Of a DNA stretch of 6,796 bases, positions 1-4,857 are shown one piece after another. The DNA comes from Rhodobacter sp. (GTDB lineage Bacteria > Pseudomonadota > Alphaproteobacteria > Rhodobacterales > Rhodobacteraceae): the NCBI GenBank assembly GCA_013824055.1, contig PNNE01000321.1, forward strand, positions 1 through 6,796. Reading direction: 5' to 3'. The notes below the pieces were generated by a model. It worked only from the letters and a program-made list of their open reading frames with translations, was not told the DNA's origin and did not search any database. The position numbers and the translations under genes were made by a program. Within the stretch, counting starts at the first letter, position 1. Every line of letters starts with the position of its first letter.

Positions 1-1
1 C

Positions 2-778
2 ATGGCCTATGAAACGCTGATCGTCGAGGTCGAGGACTATGTTTCGCTGATCCGGCTGAACCGACCCGACGCGATGAACGCCCTGAACTCGACCCTGATG
101 CGCGAGCTTGCGGTGGCCGTGACGGCGGCGGAAGCCAACGAACGGGTCCGCTGCATCGTCATCACCGGGTCCGAAAAGGCCTTCGCCGCCGGGGCGGACG
201 TGCGGGAGATGGCCGAGAAAAGCTTCATCGACGTCTTTTTCGACGACCTCTTCGGCCCCGAAGCGCAGGTCATCGCCCGCGCCAGAAAGCCGATCATCGC
301 CGCCGTCGGGGGCTATTGCCTGGGTGGCGGCTGCGAGCTGGCCATGCTGTGCGACTTCATCATCGCCGCCGACAGCGCCAAGTTCGGCCAGCCCGAGATC
401 AACCTGGGCATCGTCGCCGGCATGGGCGGGACCCAGCGCCTGACCCGCGCCGTCGGCAAGTCGAAGTCGATGGACATGCACCTGACCGGCCGCTTCATGG
501 ACGCCGCCGAGGCCGAACGCTGCGGCCTTGTCAGCCGCGTGGTGCCCGCGAAAAGCCTGCTGGAAGAGGCGATGAAGGCCGCGCAGAAGATCGTCGAGAA
601 ATCGGCCGTCACCACCCGCGTGGTCAAGGAATGCGTCAACCGCGCGCAGGAAACCACCCTGGCCGAGGGCCTTCTGTTCGAGCGCCGGATGTTTCACGCG
701 ATGTTCTCGACCGAGGACCGCAAAGAGGGCATGGCCGCCTTCCTGGAAAAGCGCCAGCCGCAGTTCCGCGACCGCTAG
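2..778 (+). CDS. Enoyl-CoA hydratase (crotonase family)
   Basis: Predicted cytoplasmic enoyl-CoA hydratase, which adds water across the 2,3 double bond of trans-2-enoyl-CoA to give 3-hydroxyacyl-CoA in beta-oxidation or related acyl-CoA catabolism. The 258 residues match the usual length of single-domain crotonases. Visible features: the oxyanion-hole segment AFAAGAD (residues 60-66), the second oxyanion segment with GYCLGGGCELA (104-114), and both catalytic glutamates, Glu112 in GGGCELA and Glu132 in FGQPEINLG (equivalent to Glu144 and Glu164 of rat mitochondrial hydratase). MGGTQRLTRAVGKS (141-154) and the C-terminal EGMAAFLEKR are also typical. Having both Glu residues argues for a true hydratase rather than an isomerase-only relative. 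The N-terminus MAYETLIVEVED is family-like, so the ATG at base 2 is probably the real start, but only one base lies upstream and the ribosome site cannot be judged. The chain-length preference is not readable from the sequence. Its 3' end is overlapped antisense by the VOC reading frame. Confidence 0.93.
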   Translation: MAYETLIVEVEDYVSLIRLNRPDAMNALNSTLMRELAVAVTAAEANERVRCIVITGSEKAFAAGADVREMAEKSFIDVFFDDLFGPEAQVIARARKPIIAAVGGYCLGGGCELAMLCDFIIAADSAKFGQPEINLGIVAGMGGTQRLTRAVGKSKSMDMHLTGRFMDAAEAERCGLVSRVVPAKSLLEEAMKAAQKIVEKSAVTTRVVKECVNRAQETTLAEGLLFERRMFHAMFSTEDRKEGMAAFLEKRQPQFRDR

Positions 779-1139
779 ACCGCGACGGGGGCTGCCAAAG
801 CTCGATCGGCGTCCCTTCCGGGTCGTGAATCCGGGCAAAGGTGCCATAGCTGCCGTCACCGTCCCAGTCGGGGCGGGTTTCGACCGCGATCCCCGCCGCG
901 CGCAGCTGTCCGATCAGCCCCGCCAGGTCATCGACCCGCAGGTTCAGCATCCACTGCTTTTCGGCGGCAAAGTAGTCTGTCGTGGCCTTGAAGGGCGAGA
1001 CGACCGTCGGCCCGGCCTCTTGCATCCAGACGGCCAGGTCGGGCTGGGTGATGCCAAGATGGGTCTGGTACCAGGCGTTCAGCGCCTCGGGGTCGTGCGC
1101 CCGGAAGAAGATGCCGCCGATGCCGGTGATCCTGGCCAT
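636..1139 (-). CDS. VOC (glyoxalase/dioxygenase-fold) family protein with read-through C-terminus
   Basis: Small VOC-superfamily protein; the fold is clear, the substrate is unknown. Residues 1-118 carry the expected paired beta-alpha-beta modules: N-terminal GIGGIFFRAHDPEALNAWY (about 6-24), the middle strand WMLNLRVDDLAGL (63-75), and the C-terminal HDPEGTPIELWQPP (105-118), whose Glu113 sits at the usual C-terminal metal-ligand position. The usual N-terminal His ligand position appears to be Gly, so metal binding or catalysis is uncertain. The ATG at 1139 is chosen over one 54 nt upstream because family similarity begins at MARITGIGG and a GAGG (1145-1148) sits 5 nt ahead of it. Family members normally stop within a few residues of the WQP motif. 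Here the frame continues another 49 residues of Arg/Gly/Pro-rich sequence antisense to the enoyl-CoA hydratase. One extra C in the run opposite 787-791 would give an end of WQPPVAV and a stop at 777-775. The tail is therefore probably a frameshift or sequencing artefact, or a recent stop loss. Confidence 0.75.
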   Translation of the reverse strand: MARITGIGGIFFRAHDPEALNAWYQTHLGITQPDLAVWMQEAGPTVVSPFKATTDYFAAEKQWMLNLRVDDLAGLIGQLRAAGIAVETRPDWDGDGSYGTFARIHDPEGTPIELWQPPSRSSGRGTAAGAFPGRRPCPLCGPRSRTSRETSGARTEGPRPGWFPARG

Positions 1140-1155
1140 GCGCGCCTCGCAACTG

Positions 1156-1181
1156 AAAAGGGCCGCCCCCTGGACGACCCT
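1156..1181 (-). terminator. Rho-independent terminator candidate downstream of HU
   Basis: On the minus strand, 28 nt after the HU stop, AGGGTCG (1181-1175) and CGGCCCT (1165-1159) form a 7-bp GC-rich stem with one G-U wobble and a 9-nt loop. A short T tract follows (1159-1156, including the last stem base). Position and form fit the end of the HU transcript. The T tract is short, so termination may be partial, leaving the VOC gene 17 nt further on to be read at a lower level. Confidence 0.5.
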
Positions 1182-1208
1182 CTCACACATCACGACAGGC
1201 GGAAAGCC

Positions 1209-1496
1209 TTAGCCGTTGACCACATCCTTCAGCGCCTTGGCGATGGCGAACTTGACCTGCTTGTCGGCGGGCTTGGTCATCGTCTCGCCCGTGGCGGGGT
1301 TGCGGACCTGACGCTCGGGGCGGGCCTTGCAGGCCACCTTGCCGAGGCCCGGCAGAGTCACGGTGCCGCCCGAGGCGACTTCGCGCGACACGACCGCAGC
1401 GATCGCATCCAGAGCCGCATTCGCGGTCTTCTTGTCGCCGCCCATTTCTTCGGCAAGGGCAGCCACCAGCTGGGTCTTGGTCATCGGTTTGGACAT
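1209..1496 (-). CDS. hup: HU family DNA-binding protein
   Basis: Histone-like nucleoid protein; HU dimers bind and bend DNA with little sequence specificity and affect supercoiling, replication, repair and transcription. The 95 residues are close to the usual 90-95. The N-terminal helices contain MTKTQLVAALAEEMGGDKK (residues 5-23). The turn segment TVTLPGLGKV (45-54) is followed by the DNA-binding arm with RNPATGE (65-71), whose Pro67 corresponds to the conserved intercalating proline. The C-terminal helix is VKFAIAKALKDVVNG. The start at 1496 is supported by GAAGGA (1504-1509) 7 nt upstream. A longer frame to 1595 exists, but its extra residues are not HU-like; the internal Met5 is an alternative, less well-placed start. 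The gene sits between two terminator-like hairpins and so looks monocistronic. I found no convincing sigma-70 promoter in the 122 bases between the amn terminator and the gene. HU and IHF belong to one superfamily; the motifs here fit HU. Confidence 0.93.
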   Translation of the reverse strand: MSKPMTKTQLVAALAEEMGGDKKTANAALDAIAAVVSREVASGGTVTLPGLGKVACKARPERQVRNPATGETMTKPADKQVKFAIAKALKDVVNG

Positions 1497-1618
1497 TGGA
1501 TCATCCTTCGTTGTTATTCGCTTCGTGTCATACGCACGCGTCCACCCGCAAATGGCGGGCGTTCCCCCCGTTCCAGGGTCCCGGCCCAGACACACGGTTT
1601 GGGGGCCAAAATCAACCC

Positions 1619-1640
1619 AAAAACCGCGAAAAGCGCCGGT
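1619..1640 (-). terminator. Rho-independent terminator candidate downstream of amn
   Basis: On the minus strand, 20 nt after the amn stop, ACCG-(G)-CG pairs with CGCGGT around a CTTTT loop, giving six base pairs with one bulged G. A run of five Ts (1623-1619) ends the structure, the first of them in the last stem pair. The stem is short but GC-rich, and the T run is correctly placed for the end of amn. The rest of the amn-HU gap (1497-1618) shows only a weak imperfect inverted repeat and no clear promoter. Confidence 0.5.
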
Positions 1641-1659
1641 CTGACGGCATTTTTGCGCG

Positions 1660-3132
1660 TCAGAGGAAGGCGGTTTCCTCGAAAGACCGCAATTTCCGGC
1701 TGTGAAGCCGCTCGATCGGCGTGTCGCGCAGGCGCTCCATCGCGCGGATGCCGATCTGAAGGTGGCGGCTGACCTGCGTCTTGTAGAACTCGGAGGCCAT
1801 GCCGGGCAGCTTCAGCTCGCCGTGCAAGGGCTTGTCGCTGACGCAAAGCAGCGTGCCGTAGGGCACCCGGAACCGGAACCCGTTGGCGGCGATGGTCGCG
1901 CTTTCCATGTCCAGCGCCACGGCGCGGGATTGCGACAGGCGGCGCACCGGGCCGGAATGATCCCGCAGTTCCCAGTTGCGATTGTCGATGGTCGCGACCG
2001 TGCCGGTGCGCATGATCCGCTTCAGCTCATAGCCTTCCAGCTGGGTGACCTCGGCCACGGCCTTCTCCAGCGCGATCTGGATTTCCGCCAGCGCGGGGAT
2101 CGGCACCCAGACCGGCAAGTCGTCGTCCAGCACGTGATCTTCGCGCAGGTAGGCGTGGGCAAGGACGAAGTCACCCATCGACTGGCTGTTGCGCAGCCCC
2201 GCGCAGTGCCCGACCATCAGCCAGGCGTGCGGGCGCAGGACGGCGATGTGGTCGGTCGCGGTCTTGGCGTTCGACGGGCCGACCCCGATGTTGACCAGGG
2301 TGATCCCGTTCCCGTCGGCCCGCTTCAGGTGATAGGTCGGCATCTGCGGCATCTTGGTGACCGGGTGGATCACCCCGTCGGGCGTCTCGATCACCTGGTT
2401 GCCCGTCGCCACGAAAGCGGTGTAGCCGCTGGTTGCGTCGGCAAGGACGGTACGGGCATAGGCCTCGAACTCGTCGACATAGAACTGGTAGTTGGTGAAC
2501 AGAACGTGGTTCTGGAAATGCATCGGGTCGGTCGCGGTGTAGTGCGACAGACGCGCAAGGCTGTAGTCCACCCGCTGCGCCGTGAACGGGGCAAGGGGCG
2601 CAGAGCCGTCGTCGTAGCGGGTCATCACGCCGTTGACGATGTCGTCATTGGTGGTGACCAGGTCCGGCACGTCGAACACATCGCGCAGCGAGAAGTCCAT
2701 CACCCCTTCCTGCGGGATCGCGACTGCGCTGCCCGAGACGGCGAAGTGGACGGGCATCGGCGTGTCCGACAGGCCTACGTCCACGGAAACCCCGTGGTTG
2801 CGGATCAGAAGCTCGATCTGCTGGATCAGGTAGTTGCGGAACAGGTCGGGCCGCGTGATCGTGGTGGCATAGGTGCCGGGGCTGGAGACATGGCCAAAGG
2901 CAAGGCGGGTGTCGATCTTGTCGAAGCTGGTCACCGTCAGGCGGATTTCCGGGTAGAAGGCCCGGATGCGGCGACCGGGATGCCCCTTCGACACGGTGCG
3001 CAGGAACTGGTCGGACAGGAACTGCGTCGCCTGGGAATACAGCGCCTCCAGCCGGTCAACGGCGTCGCCGGCGCTGGTAAAGCTTTCAGACGCGGGGGCT
3101 TCGGGGGAAAGGATGGTGTGGGCGTCGTCCAT
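1660..3132 (-). CDS. amn: AMP nucleosidase
   Basis: Hydrolyses AMP to adenine and ribose 5-phosphate, a cytoplasmic purine-salvage and AMP-control step. The 490 residues match bacterial Amn (about 480-490). The N-terminal AMP-nucleosidase domain spans roughly residues 20-190, with RAFYPEIRLT near 57-66 and GLSDTPMPVHFA near 120-131. The C-terminal half is a nucleoside-phosphorylase-like domain with NIGVGPSNAKT (281-291), LMVGHCAGLRNSQ (305-317), LDMESATIAANGF (407-419) and SDKPLHGELKLPG (432-444). The DMES and SDKP segments correspond to the nucleoside-binding and catalytic region of that fold. Two in-frame ATGs are possible. I chose 3132 because AGGA lies 6 nt upstream and family similarity begins near MDDAHTILSP; the ATG at 3159 has no ribosome site. 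Upstream on the same strand, 74 nt away, is the methyltransferase, and a terminator-like hairpin follows amn. The Amn family is known for allosteric control by MgATP and phosphate in enteric bacteria; that cannot be read here. Confidence 0.95.
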   Translation of the reverse strand: MDDAHTILSPEAPASESFTSAGDAVDRLEALYSQATQFLSDQFLRTVSKGHPGRRIRAFYPEIRLTVTSFDKIDTRLAFGHVSSPGTYATTITRPDLFRNYLIQQIELLIRNHGVSVDVGLSDTPMPVHFAVSGSAVAIPQEGVMDFSLRDVFDVPDLVTTNDDIVNGVMTRYDDGSAPLAPFTAQRVDYSLARLSHYTATDPMHFQNHVLFTNYQFYVDEFEAYARTVLADATSGYTAFVATGNQVIETPDGVIHPVTKMPQMPTYHLKRADGNGITLVNIGVGPSNAKTATDHIAVLRPHAWLMVGHCAGLRNSQSMGDFVLAHAYLREDHVLDDDLPVWVPIPALAEIQIALEKAVAEVTQLEGYELKRIMRTGTVATIDNRNWELRDHSGPVRRLSQSRAVALDMESATIAANGFRFRVPYGTLLCVSDKPLHGELKLPGMASEFYKTQVSRHLQIGIRAMERLRDTPIERLHSRKLRSFEETAFL

Positions 3133-3138
3133 TGCGGG

Positions 3139-3142
3139 TCCT
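3139..3142 (-). promoter_or_regulatory. Ribosome binding site that decides the amn start
   Basis: AGGA on the minus strand, 6 nt before the ATG at 3132. No comparable purine-rich site precedes the in-frame ATG at 3159 (the bases ahead of it read GGTTTCGGCTTAT), so the downstream start is preferred. Confidence 0.6.
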
Positions 3143-3156
3143 GCGATTTGATCCGG

Positions 3157-3187
3157 CATATAAGCCGAAACCGGGGTGGCTCCGCAA
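3157..3187 (-). promoter_or_regulatory. Weak sigma-70-like promoter candidate for amn
   Basis: On the minus strand, TTGCGG (3187-3182) is followed after 18-19 bp by TTATATG (3163-3157), the most AT-rich hexamer region of this GC-rich gap. Each hexamer matches the consensus at only three to four positions. If used, the transcript would begin near 3150. That would place the upstream ATG (3159) outside the mRNA and agree with a start at 3132. The alternative is simple co-transcription with the methyltransferase, since no terminator is visible between the two genes. Confidence 0.3.
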
Positions 3188-3206
3188 GTGACGCGATTAT
3201 GACAGG

Positions 3207-3854
3207 TCAGGCTGCGCGGAACAGCGCGACCAGCGCCTTGTCTCCGGCATGGTCGGCGTCGATCTGCTGCGCGGCAGCACCGTAGACCTCGACTTCGATC
3301 AGCTGCAGGTCGCAGATGCGCTGCTGCGCGCCCAGTGCCTGCAGCGTGACGTCGAAGCCCGCCAGGGTCCAGACCCGCCGGTTGACCGACAGCGCGAACT
3401 GCGCCTGCGGGCGGACCACGGCCAGAAGGTGCGGCAAGGCCTCGGGCCCCACGTGTCCGGCGGTGAAGGTGCCTGAACTGACGATCCCGCCATACCGGCG
3501 CGGCAGGGCCAGGGGCCTGGTGATGTCGGCCTGGAAAAGCCCGTCGTAGATGCGCTTTTCAGCCGCGCGCTCCAGCATCGGGGCGGAAAGATCCACCGCG
3601 TCGATGGCGTCCTCGAACCCCATCTGCCGCAGCGCTTGCGCCAGAAGCCCGGTGCCTGCGCCCACGTCCAGGACCGGCCCCTGGCCCTGCGCGCCCAGGA
3701 AGGCGGCAGCCACATGCGCGGGCAAGAGATACTGCATCTCGGTCGCGAAGCCCTGGTCGTAGCTGGCCGCCCAGTCGCGGTAATAGGCCAGGCACGCCTC
3801 CGGCCCGGTCAGCCCCAACGCGCCCTTCAGACCTGCATCCTGCCGTCGCGCCAT
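3207..3854 (-). CDS. Class I SAM-dependent methyltransferase, substrate unknown
   Basis: Predicted soluble class I (Rossmann-fold) methyltransferase of 215 residues. Motif I is VLDVGAGTGLL (residues 61-71), the SAM-binding glycine loop. An acidic residue, Asp88 in DAVDLSAPML, sits at the end of strand beta-2 where it would bind the ribose hydroxyls, and QADITRP (108-114) matches the next SAM-contacting strand. The N-terminal segment ACLAYYRDWAASYDQGF (about 20-36) is the YYxxWAxxYD signature common in small-molecule methyltransferases of the Methyltransf_11/25 type, related to WBSCR27-like proteins. SSGTFTAGHVGPEALPHLL (126-144) fits the motif III/IV region. No DNA- or RNA-specific motif such as a PPY-type tetrad is visible, so a small molecule or protein target is more likely, but this is inference. 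The start at 3854 is supported by GGAGG (3861-3865) 6 nt upstream. It is transcribed divergently from the SDR gene and is followed 74 nt later by amn. Confidence 0.85.
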   Translation of the reverse strand: MARRQDAGLKGALGLTGPEACLAYYRDWAASYDQGFATEMQYLLPAHVAAAFLGAQGQGPVLDVGAGTGLLAQALRQMGFEDAIDAVDLSAPMLERAAEKRIYDGLFQADITRPLALPRRYGGIVSSGTFTAGHVGPEALPHLLAVVRPQAQFALSVNRRVWTLAGFDVTLQALGAQQRICDLQLIEVEVYGAAAQQIDADHAGDKALVALFRAA

Positions 3855-3876
3855 CTGTCACCTCCGCATCGCGCCC

Positions 3877-3905
3877 AGGATGGAATGCGCAAGTCCCTGT
3901 CGCAA
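3877..3905 (-). promoter_or_regulatory. Promoter candidate for the methyltransferase gene
   Basis: On the minus strand, TTGCGA (3905-3900) and CATCCT (3882-3877) are separated by 17 bp. The -35 matches consensus at 4 of 6 positions, the -10 at only 3. A start near 3870 would give a leader of about 16 nt containing the GGAGG ribosome site. The call rests on spacing and position more than on the hexamers. Confidence 0.35.
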
Positions 3906-3909
3906 GCCC

Positions 3910-3938
3910 TTGCCTCGCCCTACCCGCGCCCCGATAGT
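3910..3938 (+). promoter_or_regulatory. Sigma-70-type promoter for the SDR gene, placed for a leaderless mRNA
   Basis: TTGCCT (3910-3915), a 17-bp spacer, and GATAGT (3933-3938). Each hexamer matches the sigma-70 consensus at 4 of 6 positions and the spacing is ideal. Seven bases (3939-3945) separate the -10 from the ATG at 3946, so transcription would be expected to start at or within a base or two of the start codon. Its -35 lies 4 bp from the -35 of the divergent minus-strand candidate. Confidence 0.5.
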
Positions 3939-3945
3939 CGGCCCC

Positions 3946-4788
3946 ATGTCCACGCTCCTTTCCCTTGGCCACGGCTACTCTGCCCGCGCCCTTGCCCGCC
4001 GCCTGGTTGCCCAGGGCTGGCGGGTCATCGGCACCACCCGAAACCCGGCCAAGGCCGACCAGTTCCATGCCGAGGGGGTAGAGCCGCTGATCTGGCCCGG
4101 CGACCTGCGACTGGCGCTGGACGAGGCCACGCATATCCTCTGCTCGGCCGCGCCGGATGCGAAGGGCGATCCGTTCCTGCAGGCGGTGCCCGAGATCGCG
4201 CAGGCAAGGGCCGGATGGGTCGGCTACCTGTCGACCACCGGCGTCTACGGCGACCATGACGGCGGCTGGGTGGACGAGGCGACGCCCCTGACCCCGCAAT
4301 CCGACCGGGGTCGGCAAAGGGTTCTGGCCGAGGGGCAGTGGCTTGCCACAGGCCTTCCGGTCCACATCTTCCGGCTGGCGGGAATCTACGGCCCCGGACG
4401 CGGCCCGTTCGAAAAGGTGCGCGACGGTACCGCCCGGCGGATCATCAAGCCGGGCCAGGTCTTCAGCCGCATCCATGTGGACGACATCGCCCAGGTGCTG
4501 GAAGCCTCGATCCGCCAGCCCAATCCGGGTGCTGCCTACAACGTCTGCGATGACAATCCCTGTCCGCCGCAGGACGTGATTGCGCACGCCGCGCAGCTTC
4601 TGGGACTGCCCCAGCCGCCCGCCGTGCCCTTTGAAGTGGTTGCGCCCACGATGACCCCGATGGCGCTGGGCTTCTACAGCGAGTCAAAGAAGGTCCGGAA
4701 CGACCGGATCAAGGACGAGCTGGGGGTCAAGCTTCTCTACCCCGACTACCCGCAGGGCCTTGCGGCGCTGTTGGCCGGGGGCGACTGA
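3946..4788 (+). CDS. Atypical SDR / NAD(P)-dependent epimerase-like protein (YeeZ-like)
   Basis: Extended SDR-fold protein of 280 residues, resembling the NAD-dependent epimerase/dehydratase superfamily (COG0451-type) and E. coli YeeZ-like proteins; reaction unknown. A nucleotide-binding turn, LGHGYSARAL (residues 7-16), opens the protein, and Arg32 in TTRNP follows strand beta-2, which may favour NADP. LSTTGVYGDHDG (95-106) matches the SxxGVYG active-site strand, and FRLAGIYGPGRGP (142-154) and FSRIHVDDIAQVL (173-185) are classic epimerase-family segments. The expected YxxxK catalytic pair is not seen: the segment after VYG reads DRGRQRVLAEGQW (120-132), with Arg in place of Lys and no Tyr, so ordinary SDR redox chemistry is doubtful. 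The start at 3946 is chosen because similarity begins at once. The frame is open to an ATG at 3880, but those residues look non-coding. No Shine-Dalgarno sequence precedes 3946, and a well-spaced promoter ends 7 nt upstream, suggesting a leaderless message. It converges on xylA. Confidence 0.85.
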   Translation: MSTLLSLGHGYSARALARRLVAQGWRVIGTTRNPAKADQFHAEGVEPLIWPGDLRLALDEATHILCSAAPDAKGDPFLQAVPEIAQARAGWVGYLSTTGVYGDHDGGWVDEATPLTPQSDRGRQRVLAEGQWLATGLPVHIFRLAGIYGPGRGPFEKVRDGTARRIIKPGQVFSRIHVDDIAQVLEASIRQPNPGAAYNVCDDNPCPPQDVIAHAAQLLGLPQPPAVPFEVVAPTMTPMALGFYSESKKVRNDRIKDELGVKLLYPDYPQGLAALLAGGD

Positions 4789-4791
4789 ACC

Positions 4792-4852
4792 GCTCGTCGT
4801 CGCCTTCGGCGCTCCTCGCCAAGCGACGAGAAGCCGAAGGCGCACGAGGAGC
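4792..4852. terminator. Long hairpin between convergent genes; probable bidirectional terminator
   Basis: Imperfect inverted repeat starting 4 nt after the SDR stop and ending 6 nt before the xylA stop. GCTCGTCGT (4792-4800) pairs with ACGAGGAGC (4844-4852) with one mismatch. CGCCTTCGGC (4801-4810) pairs perfectly with GCCGAAGGCG (4833-4842). CTCCTCG (4812-4818) pairs with CGACGAG (4824-4830) with one mismatch. In total 24 of 26 positions pair, with small bulges and a 5-nt CCAAG loop. No T run follows on either strand, so it is not a canonical intrinsic terminator. It could stop transcription with Rho, protect both mRNA 3' ends, or be a copy of a dispersed palindromic repeat. Confidence 0.7.
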
Positions 4853-4857
4853 CGACG

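Noticed and set aside
1591..1626. Inverted repeat in the amn-HU gap (CGGTTTGGG with CCCAAAaaCCG, and TTTGG-GGG-CCAAA inside it)
   Set aside because: The arms are short and imperfect, partly overlap the amn terminator, and have no clear promoter to act on. Chance pairing in GC-rich DNA is a sufficient explanation.
825..1772. Plus-strand frame of 315 codons across the VOC gene, HU and the amn end
   Set aside because: It runs through several genes and their terminators on the opposite strand, and its composition is that of an antisense frame.
1702..3285. Open plus-strand frame of 527 codons opposite amn
   Set aside because: It mirrors the well-recognised amn gene and has a His/Arg/Gly/Val-rich composition typical of antisense frames in high-GC coding DNA. 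No family motif or ribosome site is visible.
3880..3945. Upstream ATG start for the SDR gene giving 22 extra residues
   Set aside because: The added residues (Pro/Arg-rich) are unlike SDR N-termini. The ATG lies within the divergent promoter region, and the nucleotide-binding strand already begins right after the Met at 3946.
3559..4587. Minus-strand frame of 342 codons spanning the SDR gene and the methyltransferase 5' end
   Set aside because: It covers the divergent promoter region and two real genes in the wrong frame or strand, and has no family-like motifs.
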